Below are positions 1-11,361 of a stretch of DNA of 64,000 nt, in pieces (within the stretch, counting starts at the first letter, position 1; each line of letters starts with the position of its first letter). The position numbers and the translations under genes are program-made. The DNA lies in contig NC_087254.1 of NCBI RefSeq assembly GCF_037042905.1, positions 12,261,103-12,325,102 of the forward strand. Reading direction: 5' to 3'. The DNA comes from Lytechinus pictus (taxonomy: Eukaryota; Echinodermata; Echinoidea; Temnopleuroida; Toxopneustidae). The notes below the pieces were generated by a model that saw only the letters and a program-made list of their open reading frames with translations, ran no database searches and was not told where the DNA came from.

Positions 1-81
1 TATATATCATGAAAAGGATGAGATAAGAAAGAAGTAACGTGTAGTGCATGGGCGGTATCGCCAATAGGGGGGGGGGGGGGG

Positions 82-442
82 TGCCAATTCGTCTACGGCA
101 AACTCGTCCACTCACTACATGGTCTATTTTCATTAAGTCTAATGCCAATCTGTCCATCAACATTTCGTCTAACAGCCATTGGTCCATTAACCATTTGGTC
201 CAATCATCACTTCTTCTAAATAACCATCTCGTCTATGACCATTTAGTCACATAACCGGTTGGTCTAATAGCCATTTTATTTTCATAACATTTATAGTCCA
301 ATTAGATGAAATGGTATATGGACCAAATGGCTTTTGGGTCCACTGGTCATTAGACGAAATGGCATTATACTAAATGAAAAAAAAGACTATGTGGTGAGTT
401 GACGAACTGATGGACCAAACGATAGTAGACGAGTTGGCAATT
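82..442. mobile_element. Foldback element built from GTCYAATGNCCAT-type repeats
   Basis: The left end (TGCCAATTCGTCTAC) and right end (GTAGACGAGTTGGCA) are inverted copies with one mismatch. The two halves (roughly 82-285 and 290-442) are inverted relative to each other and each is made of degenerate repeats alternating GTCCATTAN and GTCTAATGCC motifs. No coding capacity. The whole resembles a foldback or hairpin miniature element. A 15-G run abuts its left end at 67-81. Confidence 0.7.
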
Positions 443-589
443 AAACAAATTAGAAATAAACCGGGGAAGGGGCCGAAAAATATTTGCTCTGCTCAAAGTT
501 AATAGGGGTAGTCCTAACAGTCACTTCTTTATTCTCATTAAACAGCATACACAAAACACAATATATAATAATCTCATAGCCCCTATAGT

Positions 590-1360
590 GCGAGTGAGAA
601 GCGCGAGCTAAAATATCTTTGAAATTTCATGTTTTTTATCCTCAAAATTGAACATTCTGGGCAATGTTTGTGAACTTGAACAATATGCGTATTTTAATAA
701 AATTTCTGCGAGCGCGAAGGAGGAGCAAAAAAAGAAAGAAAAGAGAGAAATATACATTCTGGTCTGATCGAAAAGGGACTTGCTAATTGCGGTTTACAGT
801 TCAATCAAAATAATGCGAGCGCAAAGCGAACTAAAAATGTTTGAAATTCTGACCATAAAAATGGACATTCCAAGCACTTTGTGTATGAACAGAACAGAAT
901 AGGGCCTAAGTAATATTTTAGGTACAAAGTGGGAGCACGAAGCGTGAGCGGATAAAAATTGAGATATATAGACCTAAAAAAGGAACACTATTTTATATTC
1001 ATGTTTTCTAAATCGTGAAAAGGATGGGTACTTGGTTACACCTTTACTTGTATAATGCAAGCGCGAGAAGAAAATTTTTGATATTCTAATCTGAAGCGAG
1101 ATAATTTAAGCATGCTGTTTTCAATACAGGATAAGCAGCCCGTCTCAATAAACATGCATGTTCTAGAATTTGCGCATTCTTAATACACTTTTTATCACGG
1201 AAATCAATAATGCGAGCGCGAAGCGCGAACTGAAAATATTGGATATTCCGATGTGAAAAGGTCAAATTAAGCACTGCACTGTGTAGGAAAATAATCGTGA
1301 AGTGGACATGGATTGCTCTTAAAAATTAGGCGAATGCAAAGCATGTCGAGCTGAAGTTAT
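590..1360. repeat. Degenerate ~118-bp tandem repeat with GCGAGCGCGAAGCG cores
   Basis: Variants of GCGAGCGCGAAGCGAGCTAAAA occur near 590, 708, 812, 930, 1050, 1209 and 1325, that is about every 105-160 bp. Each is followed by TTGATATTCTGA-like and GGACATTCTAAGCACTTT-like modules. Another core lies near 1905. The array is strongly diverged and carries no open frame. Related cores recur near 12418, 37200, 49930, 50165 and 50720. Confidence 0.7.
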
Positions 1361-1985
1361 TCTGGACCGTAGGACCGGGACATTCTAAGGACATTTTTTC
1401 ATCATTATGAATGACTGTCTTCCGATTCCTCTTCCCAAGCGCAAAAAGAAACATGTCGATCTTCCATTCTGAAAAAAGTGACAACTTAATTACGGTATTA
1501 GGAATTAATGAAATGTTATCAATATCTTATTTACTAATCTAATAAGCCTAATGAGAACGCTAAATTTGTTGATTTTAAAGTGTTAACCTCGGAGATTATA
1601 AGCACTTTTGTCATTATGAATAGGATGCATTAATTGAAGTACTTAACGAAATTAATGCGAACGGCAATTGCGAGCAAATTTTTAATTTAATAAACTTATT
1701 ATTAACTAAAAAAACTGTAATGAAAAGGGGAATGTGAGTACTTTGATTTATATATATTAGGTATACATGACTCACCAATTCTAGCACATGCGCGCAATAT
1801 AGCTGATAAGATATGACAATCAGACCTTAAAAGTTATATTTTGAGAAATTTATGGAATAGGGCCTACACGAAGAGGAGGTACTCCACAAATCAAATAATG
1901 CTATAGGGCACAGCGTGAGCTAAAAATGTTGATACTCGGATCATAAAACAAATATTTTACAAAGCACTTTTTTATTGATTCGTTA
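1361..1985. other. AT-rich stretch, no gene seen
   Basis: This interval holds only short frames, AT-rich sequence and one decayed core of the upstream repeat near 1900-1925 (CACAGCGTGAGCTAAAAATG). Nothing else was recognised. Confidence 0.6.
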
Positions 1986-2149
1986 TACCTCAGTCACATT
2001 TTTTCTACGGCGGACGTACGGCGAGTCGAAAACAGTCGTTTTAACATTTTTTTTGTACCAGCTTAATATAGGTGGTTTGAATAAAAATGAATAAAACGGC
2101 TGTTTTCGACTCTCCGTACGGCCGCCGTAGAGCAAATGTGACCGAGGTA
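1986..2149. mobile_element. Palindromic miniature element, family A copy 1
   Basis: Ends TACCTCAGTCACATTTT and AAATGTGACCGAGGTA are inverted repeats flanked by TA, and the arms continue through CTACGGCGGACGTACGG and CGACTCTCCGTACGGCC to make a near-complete hairpin. A second copy lies at 24603-24764. The flanking TA fits a Tc1/mariner-type target, but this is an inference. No coding capacity. Confidence 0.85.
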
Positions 2150-2860
2150 TAAATAAAAAAGAATAATGAAATATCCTAGCTGACCGTACAGTATATGTTT
2201 TGTATTTTTACTGCAAAGCTTGAAATGTCAAGCTCATATATATCAGCCTATTGAGCAATATGTATAGCTCATCGAAAATGAGCAATGTGATGTTTTTTTT
2301 TTAATCATCAAAGTCTCCCCTCCCTAGTTTTATTCACTTTTCTCCCTCCCTTCCCCCCTCTTCCTTTTCCCCTCTCTTTTCCTTCTGTTTCTTCTTCCTT
2401 CTCCATTTTTTTGTCTTTAATCCGCCAACAGAGGGGGGGGGGGGGGGGGGTGACCGGCCCCTCTGGATCCTTCTATGGTAGCGATGGTGAAAGCATTTGA
2501 ATTATTCACCTCACAGTGTTAAACTGGGAAAATAGGAAATGGCTAAATTTTGAAAATCATCAATGTGGAGCCCTATTCAAGTTTAGTTTAGTTTAATCTA
2601 TATACACCTTCGACAGGGGCTGATCCAGGATTTTCCAAAGTGGGGCATTCAATACAAAAAATAAACAAGACCTAGTATACTAGAAATTTTGCTAGGAAAA
2701 AAATCATTCCATACACAAAATTCCTGGGAAAAGTTGAAAAATAAGTCCTCATCTGAGAATGAACGACAAAATCCACTAACAAATATTTGATATATTACGG
2801 GAGGGGACACCTTTATCTTTCTCCCCTTTCCTTATTCCTCATCCATTCCATAGGCAGATC
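2150..2860. other. Low-complexity stretch
   Basis: It contains a pyrimidine-rich run (about 2312-2410), an 18-G homopolymer at 2433-2450 and otherwise AT-rich sequence. No gene recognised. Confidence 0.6.
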
Positions 2861-3260
2861 CAGGTGCCGGACCCAATTATGGGCGGCGGCACCCCCTCTT
2901 ACTGGCGGTGCGAAAATTAAAAAGAAAAGTTAGATCGTGCCGTTTTGTTAAAGAAAAAAAAATCGGCTTTTAACGGCGTCGATCGGGGAAAAAAATTGTT
3001 GTCCCCCCCCCCCCCCCCCATTGGAAAAAAATTGATCTACACCGGGTATTTGTCTGTCGTACCTCCCAGCATTGGCGGCGGAAGCCAAGGGGGGGGGGGG
3101 GTCTACCTGAAATTTTGTGATGGACACAGGTAAAAAATAATTTGTCAAGCAAAAAAAAAAAAAAGGTTATCAACCTCAATTTTAGGGGGGGGGCCGTCCC
3201 CCCCCCCCCACCGCAAATTTAGGGGGGACCTGTCCCCCCACTTCCGCCGCCTATGCCTCC
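2861..3260. repeat. Degenerate repeat with long C and G runs
   Basis: The stretch has a 17-C run at 3003-3019, G runs near 3090 and 3185 and C runs near 3200, set in GGCGGCGGA/CCGCCGCC-rich phrases such as GGCGGCGGAAGCC and CTTCCGCCGCC. Overlapping short frames on both strands are products of these runs. No gene is supported. The following 3261-3580 is AT-rich with nothing recognised. Confidence 0.55.
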
Positions 3261-3584
3261 CAGTAAATGAAACAACAAAATCAACAAATCACCGTTGCAC
3301 TAGTACTAAAAATTTTGCGAGTCTTTATTTTTTAAATATTTTTGTTTATAATGGTATTCATTAATTATATAGTGGAGGTTCGCATCCCGAGAATGTGAAA
3401 TGAAAAAAAAAATGCACTGAACAGGAAACACTAATAAAATGTTCTTTTCAATTCCAAATTTACTCAGTCATTCAAATAAAAAAATAAGCATCATTTTTTG
3501 ATACCTTAACTTGTTCATCACGAATACAATGAAGCCGACAATTATTTGCTTTGTTTTGGATTAATCTTTATAATATTATTAATT

Positions 3585-4060
3585 CACTTCAAATAAAATT
3601 CATACATAAACAGGAAAATATCACAGAAAATAATGTAACAAATTAATTGCAGTTGTATAAAACATCATAGAAAATAACATGACAGATAAATTTTATGTCG
3701 ATAGGCACACTGTTCATTCGATCATAAAACAATCGCGCTGTTTCACTCCTTGTACACGCACAACTCTATCAGTATTGTTTCATCTTCATCTGTCCTCAAT
3801 GGCAAGGACACCAGCATAATTCATTCACTTCAAATAAAATTCATACAGAAAAATATCAAAGAAAATAACATAAAAAATCAACTTGCAGTTGCATAAAACA
3901 TGATAGAAAAAACATGGCAGATGAATTTTATCTCGACAGGCACACTGTTTCATTCGATCATGAAACGATCGCGCTTTTCCACTCATTGGACACGCGCGAC
4001 TATATCAGAATTGTTTCATCTGTCCTCAATGCGGCAAACACCAGAAGTGATGATAAGTGC
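3585..4060. repeat. Tandem duplication, ~241-bp unit, two copies
   Basis: CACTTCAAATAAAATTCATA begins at 3585 and again at 3826. The units then run in parallel through GCACACTGTTCATTCGATCA-like and CTGTCCTCAATG segments. They differ by point changes and small indels. Two short overlapping frames in the second copy are not conserved in the first, so they are not coding. Confidence 0.8.
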
Positions 4061-5460
4061 ACAAGTTGCAGTTGCACGTGCGCGGAGAATGAATTAAATT
4101 CGGCGGCTGAGTAAAGTCTAGCGAGAGAGACAAGTCACCAACGAACTTCACGATAGACCACGCCTACTTGCCGAGGTAACCAACGTTGATTGACGGCCCA
4201 TTTAGTTTTTTGAGTAGTATGAAAAAGTACAGGCATGTATAAACATCATTTTAGTGTGAATTCATTCCAAAAACACATTTTTCTTCTAATATAGATGTTT
4301 CAAACATATTCCATGTGGAAAACATTATTTTTAAAACATTTATTGCTATATTTTTATCATGAAAAAAGGGTTTCTTACGCAACAGTCAGTATGATATGTG
4401 TGGGCACGAGATCTGCCGTTTAAGCCATAAAGTATATTTTTTATGATTTTATTGTGAGCCTACTCAAAGGATTTTTGTTTATTTTTTATGAATTTCCAGA
4501 CCAAGTTCAACAGCGCCATCTCGAGCTTGCAATAACGCATGCGATCGCACGCATTTTTCTCCATAGCGAATACACGCGACGAAACTCTGTGGATTTCTCG
4601 TGGATTTAACCTCCAAACGTCACTTTCGATACCACATGAAGGTAAGACACTTCATCCCACATAAGTTAATTTAAATGTAGAAAACACTGCACAGGGCCTA
4701 ATTTTTTTCACTAAGTCTAAGATGAACTAATTTGCTGAGGAAAAGCATTTCAATGCTCATTTTTGCCGTCGAGAACAGACGATGGTGGCAATGCACACTG
4801 TTTACGCACTTGCAATTGGCCTTTCATTTGCCCATAGCAATTTTGCTCAGTGGATCGGCCGACCTTTTGGTAACTCTACTCAAAGAACACCCGTCTCGGT
4901 AGGCATTGCAGGAGCGAACTCAGGGAAAATGGGTAGGGATGAATCGTTCAAATTCACTATTTTGAAAAAAGAAAATGGGGGGTCGAATCACCTCTTAGTG
5001 TTTGGGGGGTTGTAAGGTTGCTATTAATGTAAATATCTCAATATTTGGAATCGTCTTCTTAATTCAACTTTAAATTAGTATTATAGTAACAAACGCAGAC
5101 TTACATGTGTGGGGCTGAAGTGAAAGTGAAACGCAACAATCCTGTCCAGGGAATTTGGAGGCAAAATTTCTGGTGAAGATTCATGAGTGGAACAAAACTC
5201 ACACCAGCCATTTGTCCTCAAGAACAGAAACCACTCAAAATCCAAACTGTCATCGTTTTTCACACAGTTATATACGTGGTTTTACTTGGTAATTATGTCG
5301 AATAGTTGAACTTGGATTTCATTACTTTCGAGGAGCGCGCTCGAAAAATTCAAAACATGAAGTACCAGCGCCCTCTACACGAATATACATTATAGTTTGT
5401 CCGTTTATTTTTTTCACATTTTTTCCCCATTTTTTTCCTTAGATCTTCACTGGTGTACAG
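4061..5460. other. No gene established
   Basis: Mostly unique-looking AT-rich sequence. An open frame at 4782-5015 (77 codons, starting MVAMHTVYALAIGLSFAHS) has a hydrophobic start but no recognised domain, no intron signals that I can assign and a length expected by chance; it is left as non-coding. Nothing else was seen. Confidence 0.5.
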
Positions 5461-6238
5461 ATGGGGGGGGGGGGGGGGGTGGGGGGAGCTTAGGGTCATG
5501 GATCCTTCACTTATTCGACTGAGAGAGAAAAATAGAAGAAAAGGAAAGAAAAGAAAATGAAAAGGGGTGAAAATGTGATATCATTTCTAGAACATTATGT
5601 CAAAATCCAGCACAAAATTATTTTTGTATTGATTCAGAAAAGGTAAACATTTTTAGTTGCTCACTTTGCTCGCAACTGCATAGAATGTTTGCCCCATACG
5701 CCATGTCTGCCCCCCCCCCCCCCAAATACAATGCTGCAAATCTTATCCCTCTTCTTCCCCAACTGAATTAGGTCCCAATTTAGGTCCTACTTTTTGTGTT
5801 CATAAGGAAAGTATTATACATATAGTAAAAAAACTTGTATCTCTATTAATATACAAAAGTATTGGCCTCATCGCAATAAAAGGGTTAATACACGAGATTT
5901 TGAAATCGCACATAACATGCATAATTTGTGTTACTTTTTGCTTGTTTATTTCTTTAAAGCTGGATCCGCCTATGAAGTTAGTATTTTCATCTGATGTTTT
6001 TGGTCTTCTGTTAAGTTTATTTACAGATATGCGTACTATATTTTATCAGTCATAGAAAAGTAGTATATAAAAGTATTTTATTTTATCTTTTCTGGCAAAC
6101 ATTCGCTATCTTGGTATACATTTCTAATGACTAATGACTAATGTACATTTACAAACAATTATAAAGATTGATTAAAACTCGTCAATTACAAAATGACAAA
6201 ATAAATTTCTGGGATTTAGTAGAGTTGATCTGGTTCTA
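5461..6238. other. Homopolymer-rich intergenic stretch
   Basis: It contains a 17-G run at 5463-5479, a C run near 5710 and AT-rich sequence. No gene was recognised. Confidence 0.6.
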
Positions 6239-6491
6239 GGACAATTACCCCCAGACAATCACCCCTGGACAACTACCCCCGGACAATTACCTCCCGAGGA
6301 CAATTACCCCCCCGGACAATTACCCCCGGACAACTACCCCCTGAGGACAATTACTTCCCGAGGACAATTACCCCCCCCCCCGGACAATTACCCCCGATGA
6401 CAATCACCCCCCGGACAAGTACCCCCCGGACAACTACCCCCTGAGGACAATTACCCCCGAGGACAATCACCCCCCGGACAATACCCCCTGG
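6239..6491. repeat. Minisatellite of GGACAATTACCCCC units
   Basis: Sixteen copies of a GGACAAYTACCCCC-type monomer, 14-18 bp each, vary by C-run length and by an optional TGA or CGA spacer before GGACAA. The apparent minus-strand frame of repeated valine/isoleucine-glycine residues is a by-product of the repeat. Confidence 0.9.
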
Positions 6492-6694
6492 TCTGTCAAT
6501 TTCTTTCCATGGAAATCTTGGTTTCAATTGGTTGCTTTGCAATGTTACCATTGTACTTACAATTGATGGCAGTTTCTATTATCTCGGTAATGGCAAGTTT
6601 TGTGCAATAATTTGTTTTCCATTCAGCTCAAGTTTAAATACAATCTTTGTACATCGAAATTCATGTTGTTAGCATGCAAGCATTCAAAAGCAAA

Positions 6695-7100
6695 GTTACG
6701 TGTAGTTATTTGACAAAATTTTATTTAGGGGGTGTTGCAAGAAAATTTTTGTGATAGGTTGATAGATCAATTTTAACTGTAGCAAATCAGATGACATTCC
6801 TTGTTTCAAGAAGCAGATTACAATCAATCACCAATTCGCAATTAATTTCAAAACTTGATTGATTTAGGGATCAAACGTTATGTGTAGTTATTTGAAGAAA
6901 AAAAAATTGATTGAGGGGGTGTTGCAAGAAAATATTTGCGATCAGTTGCAAATATTCTCTTGCATTGTTAGAAGTGATAAATCAATTTTAACTGTTACAG
7001 TAGCAAATCAGATGACATTCCCTCTTTCAAGAAGCAGATTAGAATCAATCACAAATTCGCAATTAAATTTCAAAACTGGATTGATTTATGGACCAAAATT
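6695..7100. repeat. Local tandem duplication, ~182-bp unit
   Basis: GTTACGTGTAGTTATTTGA at 6695 recurs as GTTATGTGTAGTTATTTGA at 6877. Both continue through GGGGGTGTTGCAAGAAAAT, CAAATCAGATGACATTCC and GATTGATTTA. The second copy has about 40 bp more. The 130-codon frame at 6880-7272 begins inside this repeat, has no recognised domain and is judged spurious. Confidence 0.8.
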
Positions 7101-8446
7101 AGACTTGCAACTTTTTGCAACTCCCCATAAGAATGAAACATTTCACTCCCATAGTGTTACAACAGAAATTTTGGGATACCACATAGCCCTAGAAAGGGTC
7201 ACTAGGTTTCCGTTGCATTTTAACGCAACTAAAAAAAAACACAAGTTCCTAATAAGTGTGTTTCGTGGATAAAAATCAAGTTACTTTTTATTTTGCTTTG
7301 TGTTTGATTGCAACTCTTTCTGCAAAGGGCCCCAATTCTGCGTAACCTACAAGTTTCATGACCCCCCCCCCCACAAACTGTCTCTGCTTAGTACACAATG
7401 GGAAGTCCTACTCAAGTGACCTCAAGTCAACCCCATCTCCCTCTTCCCCCCTCTATCTCTCCCCCTTCCCCTCTCTTTCCCCTCCCCCTTCTCTCTTACC
7501 TCCCCTCCCCCTCTCTCCCCATCTCACTGCCAATTTCCTCCTCTTTCAACACTTACTTTCTTCCTCTTCAAAATGAAACACACAAAATTAGTCACAACCC
7601 ATGAAAATGGGGTACATTCATTTGTTTTCCTTTTTAATTCAATAATCTCTGTTTGTACAAAACTTACTATACAAATAATCATTGTAAATACGACTTATTA
7701 CTTTGAAAACTGTGCACAACAAAAATAGTACTTTACAAATGTGTGATAATTTCTTTGTTGAATTCCTCTACAAAAGGATAATACTAATTCTAACCAATCT
7801 AGTACTACAGACCATATATGTAACTACATTATGTGTATAACATTGATAAACCTCCATACTGACATTCATCATACAAATTGCAATATTATTTTTTTCTTCT
7901 CATAAATCAAACTAAACAAAAAACAAAATTATACAGCATTATACACTGGATCATAATCATAAATTGTTATATACCGGCTTTAAATGCATGTTTAAATATT
8001 TTTAGCATAGCTGTGCTTATATCAATACAAATAGAAATGACATATTATAACATTGTCCAATAATATTCAAGTAATATTTCAAATCAATCATTCATATCTA
8101 AGTATAGTTCAATAAATCAAACAAAGAGAGATATCATCTGTGTACAAATATCTGTTAAGAAGCAAAGAAAAAACAAAAACAAATGCACAATGTTTTTACT
8201 GGATTTTAAGCAATGCTTTTAGCAACATAAGTATTTGATCACAAACAAAGTCCATAACCGTTGACTGCCCCAAAACAAGACCATTGGTTGAATTTGATTA
8301 TAGATCTGCAGACAATACCCCCAGGATCCCCATACCAAACAAAAGAACTTGGAGGAAAGGTGTGTGTATAAGTAATGTTAACAGGAAAATTACAATGAAA
8401 CTTGACTTTAATTAATGTGTAAATAAACACAAACGGATATAAATAA
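7101..8446. other. Pyrimidine tract and AT-rich DNA
   Basis: A CCCTCTCC-rich polypyrimidine tract occupies about 7432-7562 and produces proline/serine/leucine frames on the plus strand. The rest is AT-rich, with no gene or clear repeat. Confidence 0.6.
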
Positions 8447-9260
8447 CGGTAATAATAATAATAAATACATATGATTTATATAGCGTCTTTTCCATTTTGA
8501 TTAAATGCTCAAGGCGCTTATAAGAGAGCAAAACATGAAAGTAAAGAGAACTTAGAGAAGTACAAGAAAGGGTAAATTACATATGAGGAAAAATGTCTGT
8601 CTTCAAACCTAGTACCTGCTGGTGAACAAATGCAATTTCAGGTTGCCCTTGAAGGATGTTGCAGAGTTTGAGTTCTTCAGCTCCTGTGGTAGTGAATTCC
8701 ACAGGGCTGGTCTGGCATGAGCAAAGGCTCGATCACCCCATGATTTTTTAGATAGTGGAATATGTAAGAGACTAGATTGGGATGATCGCAGTGTGCGTGC
8801 AGGTTGATAGTGGTGTATAAGAGACTTGTTGTAATTGGGTGCGGATCCATTGATGATATGATAAACCAAAAGTAGAATTTTAAAAACTATGCGATCTTTT
8901 ATGGGCAACCAATGGAGGTCTTTAAGAACAGGAGTGATGTGATCGTGTTTATTTGACAGAGAAACAATGCGAGCTGCTGAATTCTGAAGTATTTGAAGTC
9001 GGGTAATTTTAGAGTTAATATATAGGTATATTAAAGAGAAGACTATTGCCGAAATCAAGACGTGAGGAGATGAGAAAGTGCACAAGTTCCTCTGTTGCAG
9101 AACGAATTAAATATTTTCGAATGAAACCAATGTTACGCAATTGATAGCGGACAGATTTACAAATACGTGACCTGATTTGACATTGACATTTGGGAATCGA
9201 AAATGACACCAAGATTGCGTCAAGAATTAGAGAGAGGAACAGGATTACCGGTAATGATTC
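8447..9260 (-). mobile_element. 3' end of a CR1/L2-like non-LTR retrotransposon
   Basis: The minus-strand element ends at an (ATT)n tail near 8447-8462. Before the tail is the ATATAGCG...AAGGCGCTT module seen at the 3' ends of many invertebrate CR1-like elements and SINEs. Upstream of that is the reverse transcriptase C-terminal coding remnant (see 8609-9212). The 5' part is missing, as usual for 5'-truncated LINE insertions. The same tail module recurs near 20041 and 39888 in the same orientation. Confidence 0.85.
8609..9212 (-). pseudogene. Reverse transcriptase C-terminal remnant (CR1-like)
   Basis: Two minus-strand frames together give the conserved tail of a CR1/L2-type reverse transcriptase. 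The first (9212-9015) has LRNIGFIRKYLIRSATEELV followed by SSRLDFGNSLLFNIP. The second (9085-8609) has LQILQNSAARIV, HITPVLKDLHWLPIKDRI, FKILLLVYH, LRSSQSSLLHIP and WNSLPQELKNS. The family normally runs these blocks together, so a frameshift at about 9020 (two bases missing or one extra, next to TATATATT) has broken the frame. The catalytic palm (YxDD) and the endonuclease are absent. It cannot make an active enzyme. Confidence 0.92.
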
Positions 9261-9320
9261 TTTCTTTTTTTTTTACTTGGATCATTTTTATTTCTTGTTG
9301 TTCAAATAAAGTATAAAGTT

Positions 9321-9776
9321 AACAAGTGGAACACTGCCGGCAATCTCACCTGCATCATGCAATTCAATACATAGAAGCAGTGCTGACTTTGGAAACAACC
9401 AAGATGAATAATTATTTACTAAGTTCATTGACCATAAATAACCTTTGACCTTAATCACATGGCATGAAACTTGTGCAAAATGATCAGTGATAACTGATCA
9501 CCCTTATGTCCAAGATTCATGCAACATACCTATTTACTTTCAAAGTTCTGATAACATTTCAATGTTGATACCCAAAACATGGTCAATGTTCATTGACCTT
9601 AAATGACTTTTGACCTTGGTCATGTGACCTGAAACCTCATGTCCAAGTTTCATGAAATGGGTCCATATAAGTTATGGTGATATTTCAAAAACTTAACCTT
9701 GGGTAAGATTTCAATGTTGATGCCGCCGCCGTCGGAAAGCGGCACCTATAGTCTCTGATATGCAGGAGAGGCAAAA
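9321..9776. mobile_element. Short member of the CTCGCCTGCA-terminus element family
   Basis: The start AACAAGTGGAACACTGCCGG and the end GCGGCACCTATAGTCTCT...GCAGGAGAGGCAAAAA match the larger element at 22121-23311. The body has nearly two copies of the core unit with CATTGACCATAAATAACC and TTGACCTTGGTCATGTGACC. It is diverged and non-coding. Confidence 0.8.
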
Positions 9777-10615
9777 ATGATACAATCCATTAACAATAAT
9801 TGTAAGTCTGCAGCTGAAACATGTAGAAAAATATTGAAATCGATAGTAAGTATAGCTTGTATCTCTTTATGATAAACAGGGCCAAATATATATTTTTTCT
9901 GAAGATGCATCAAGCAAATACCAGTGCAAATACACTGGCAATGCTGTGGGCTGTTTCATAAAACTTCACAAAGTTATACATGACTTAAAGAATGACTAAA
10001 CATGAATAGTAAAATGGGATTTGCATCACTTCTTTTCAGACACATTGACAAGTTGAAAAATTATTCCCTTTTTTTCTCCTTTAACGGAAAACCGTTTTCA
10101 ACGTTATTCACAAAGATCACTGAAAAAAGAGTCGCATTTTCCAACATCCAGGAAACAAATTGTTAGTCTCGATATTACAGCAATGTTAAAGTCATGTATA
10201 ATTTTACGAGTAGCTTTAGTAAACACCCATCTAAATGGACTAGTGAATTTAGAACCCACTATATTACAATGAAGCAATCAATTAAAACATACTCTTGGAG
10301 TTTGGTTTACATTAGACACACACAAAAGAAATACTGCTTCTTAAAGCTTATGACAGGTACTGCCAATCTCACTGTATTACACTTCACATAAAAGACCGCA
10401 TTTTATGAGTTGTCGCAACATAATTATGTCATATAAAAGGCAAGAAAATGTGTTCCCTTTTAAAATTGTGATTAAATCGATACTACATGTATATGGCAAC
10501 TTGTCAAAAGTCTGTACCGGTATCTTGTGTTTTGGCAGGAATCCCGCTATGCGTCTTTTCATTGTGACTTTCTTGCAGTCTCCTTTGTTTTCTCTATGGT
10601 TACTATGATAATCTG
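9777..10615. other. AT-rich stretch, no gene
   Basis: Only short frames on both strands; no repeat or gene could be supported. Confidence 0.55.
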
Positions 10616-10869
10616 TTAAGGCCCTGTCACACTATTCAATGCAAGCCTTGCGGGTGAGTTGCGAGTGATTGCCCACAACTCACCCGCAACAAAGTTTTGA
10701 GCATGTTCAAAACTTTTCTGCGTGCAAATGAGACTTGCGTGTGCTTCTGCGGACAACTGCGTGTGAAATGCATCCGAGATACTGTCAATGCTGGCGACCC
10801 GCGGGTAGCGAAAATAGTTACACGCAACTGACGCAAGGCTTGCACTGAACGATGTGACAGGGCCTTTAA
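10616..10869. mobile_element. TTAA-flanked foldback miniature element
   Basis: TTAAGGCCCTGTCACAC and GTGACAGGGCCTTTAA close the element as inverted repeats bounded by TTAA. Inner arms GCAAGCCTTGCGGGTGAGTT and its relatives near 10830-10850 continue the inverted symmetry. The long minus-strand frame crossing it (10616-11029) is a by-product. Confidence 0.85.
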
Positions 10870-11053
10870 TGAATAGTTGCTTGCAGGATACCTGAGTCAA
10901 AGACACCGCTCTGACTTTTAACAAGGTGCCCAAGGAATATCTGTTGAATACAGTATGAACCTTTGGAAAAATTTCATTTATTTTATTTCTTTCTTCCAAA
11001 ATTAGCATCCGAATGTTCAGGATTTGCAAATTATATTGGAAACAACCTGAGGA

Positions 11054-11224
11054 CCCATTTCATAAAGCTGTTCGTACATGTAAGTTAAGAGCGACTTTAA
11101 GAACGACTGGTGAACCTTTCTTAACTGCTAAACCATCGCCAACTTATTATACCATTTGCCAAAAGGAAGGATCACCAGTCGTTCTTAAAGTCGCTCTTAT
11201 TTTACGAATAGCTTTATGAAACAC
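11054..11224. mobile_element. Miniature inverted-repeat element
   Basis: The ends CATTTCATAAAGCTGTTCGT and ACGAATAGCTTTATGAAAC are inverted. The next block, AGAGCGACTTTAAGAACGAC, is matched by GTCGTTCTTAAAGTCGCTCT. Nearly all of its length folds into one hairpin. Non-coding. Confidence 0.88.
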
Positions 11225-11231
11225 CAACCTT

Positions 11232-11361
11232 GGTCCCATAACACAAAGGTTAGTGATTAATCGTACGCTTGATTTTTACGATTGATTGTACATTGTAGTC
11301 AATGGAATCAATCGTAGAAAATGTGTCTACGATCATTGCTAAGCTTTGTGTTACGGGCCCC
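11232..11361. mobile_element. Miniature element with GGGCCC...ACACAAAG ends
   Basis: Ends GGTCCCATAACACAAAGGTT and AGCTTTGTGTTACGGGCCCC are imperfect inverted repeats, with ATCGTA-rich arms inside. Related pieces lie at 11455-11515 (one end) and 12600-12769 (both ends). Confidence 0.8.

Noticed and set aside
4782..5015. 77-codon frame with a hydrophobic start
   Set aside because: The hydrophobic start could be a signal peptide, but the length is at chance level and no splice partner could be found.
6880..7272. 130-codon plus frame
   Set aside because: It starts inside a local duplication whose other copy does not keep the frame, and no domain was recognised.
8239..8430. Minus 63-codon frame next to the retrotransposon tail
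   Set aside because: It lies beyond the element's ATT tail and has no recognised motif.
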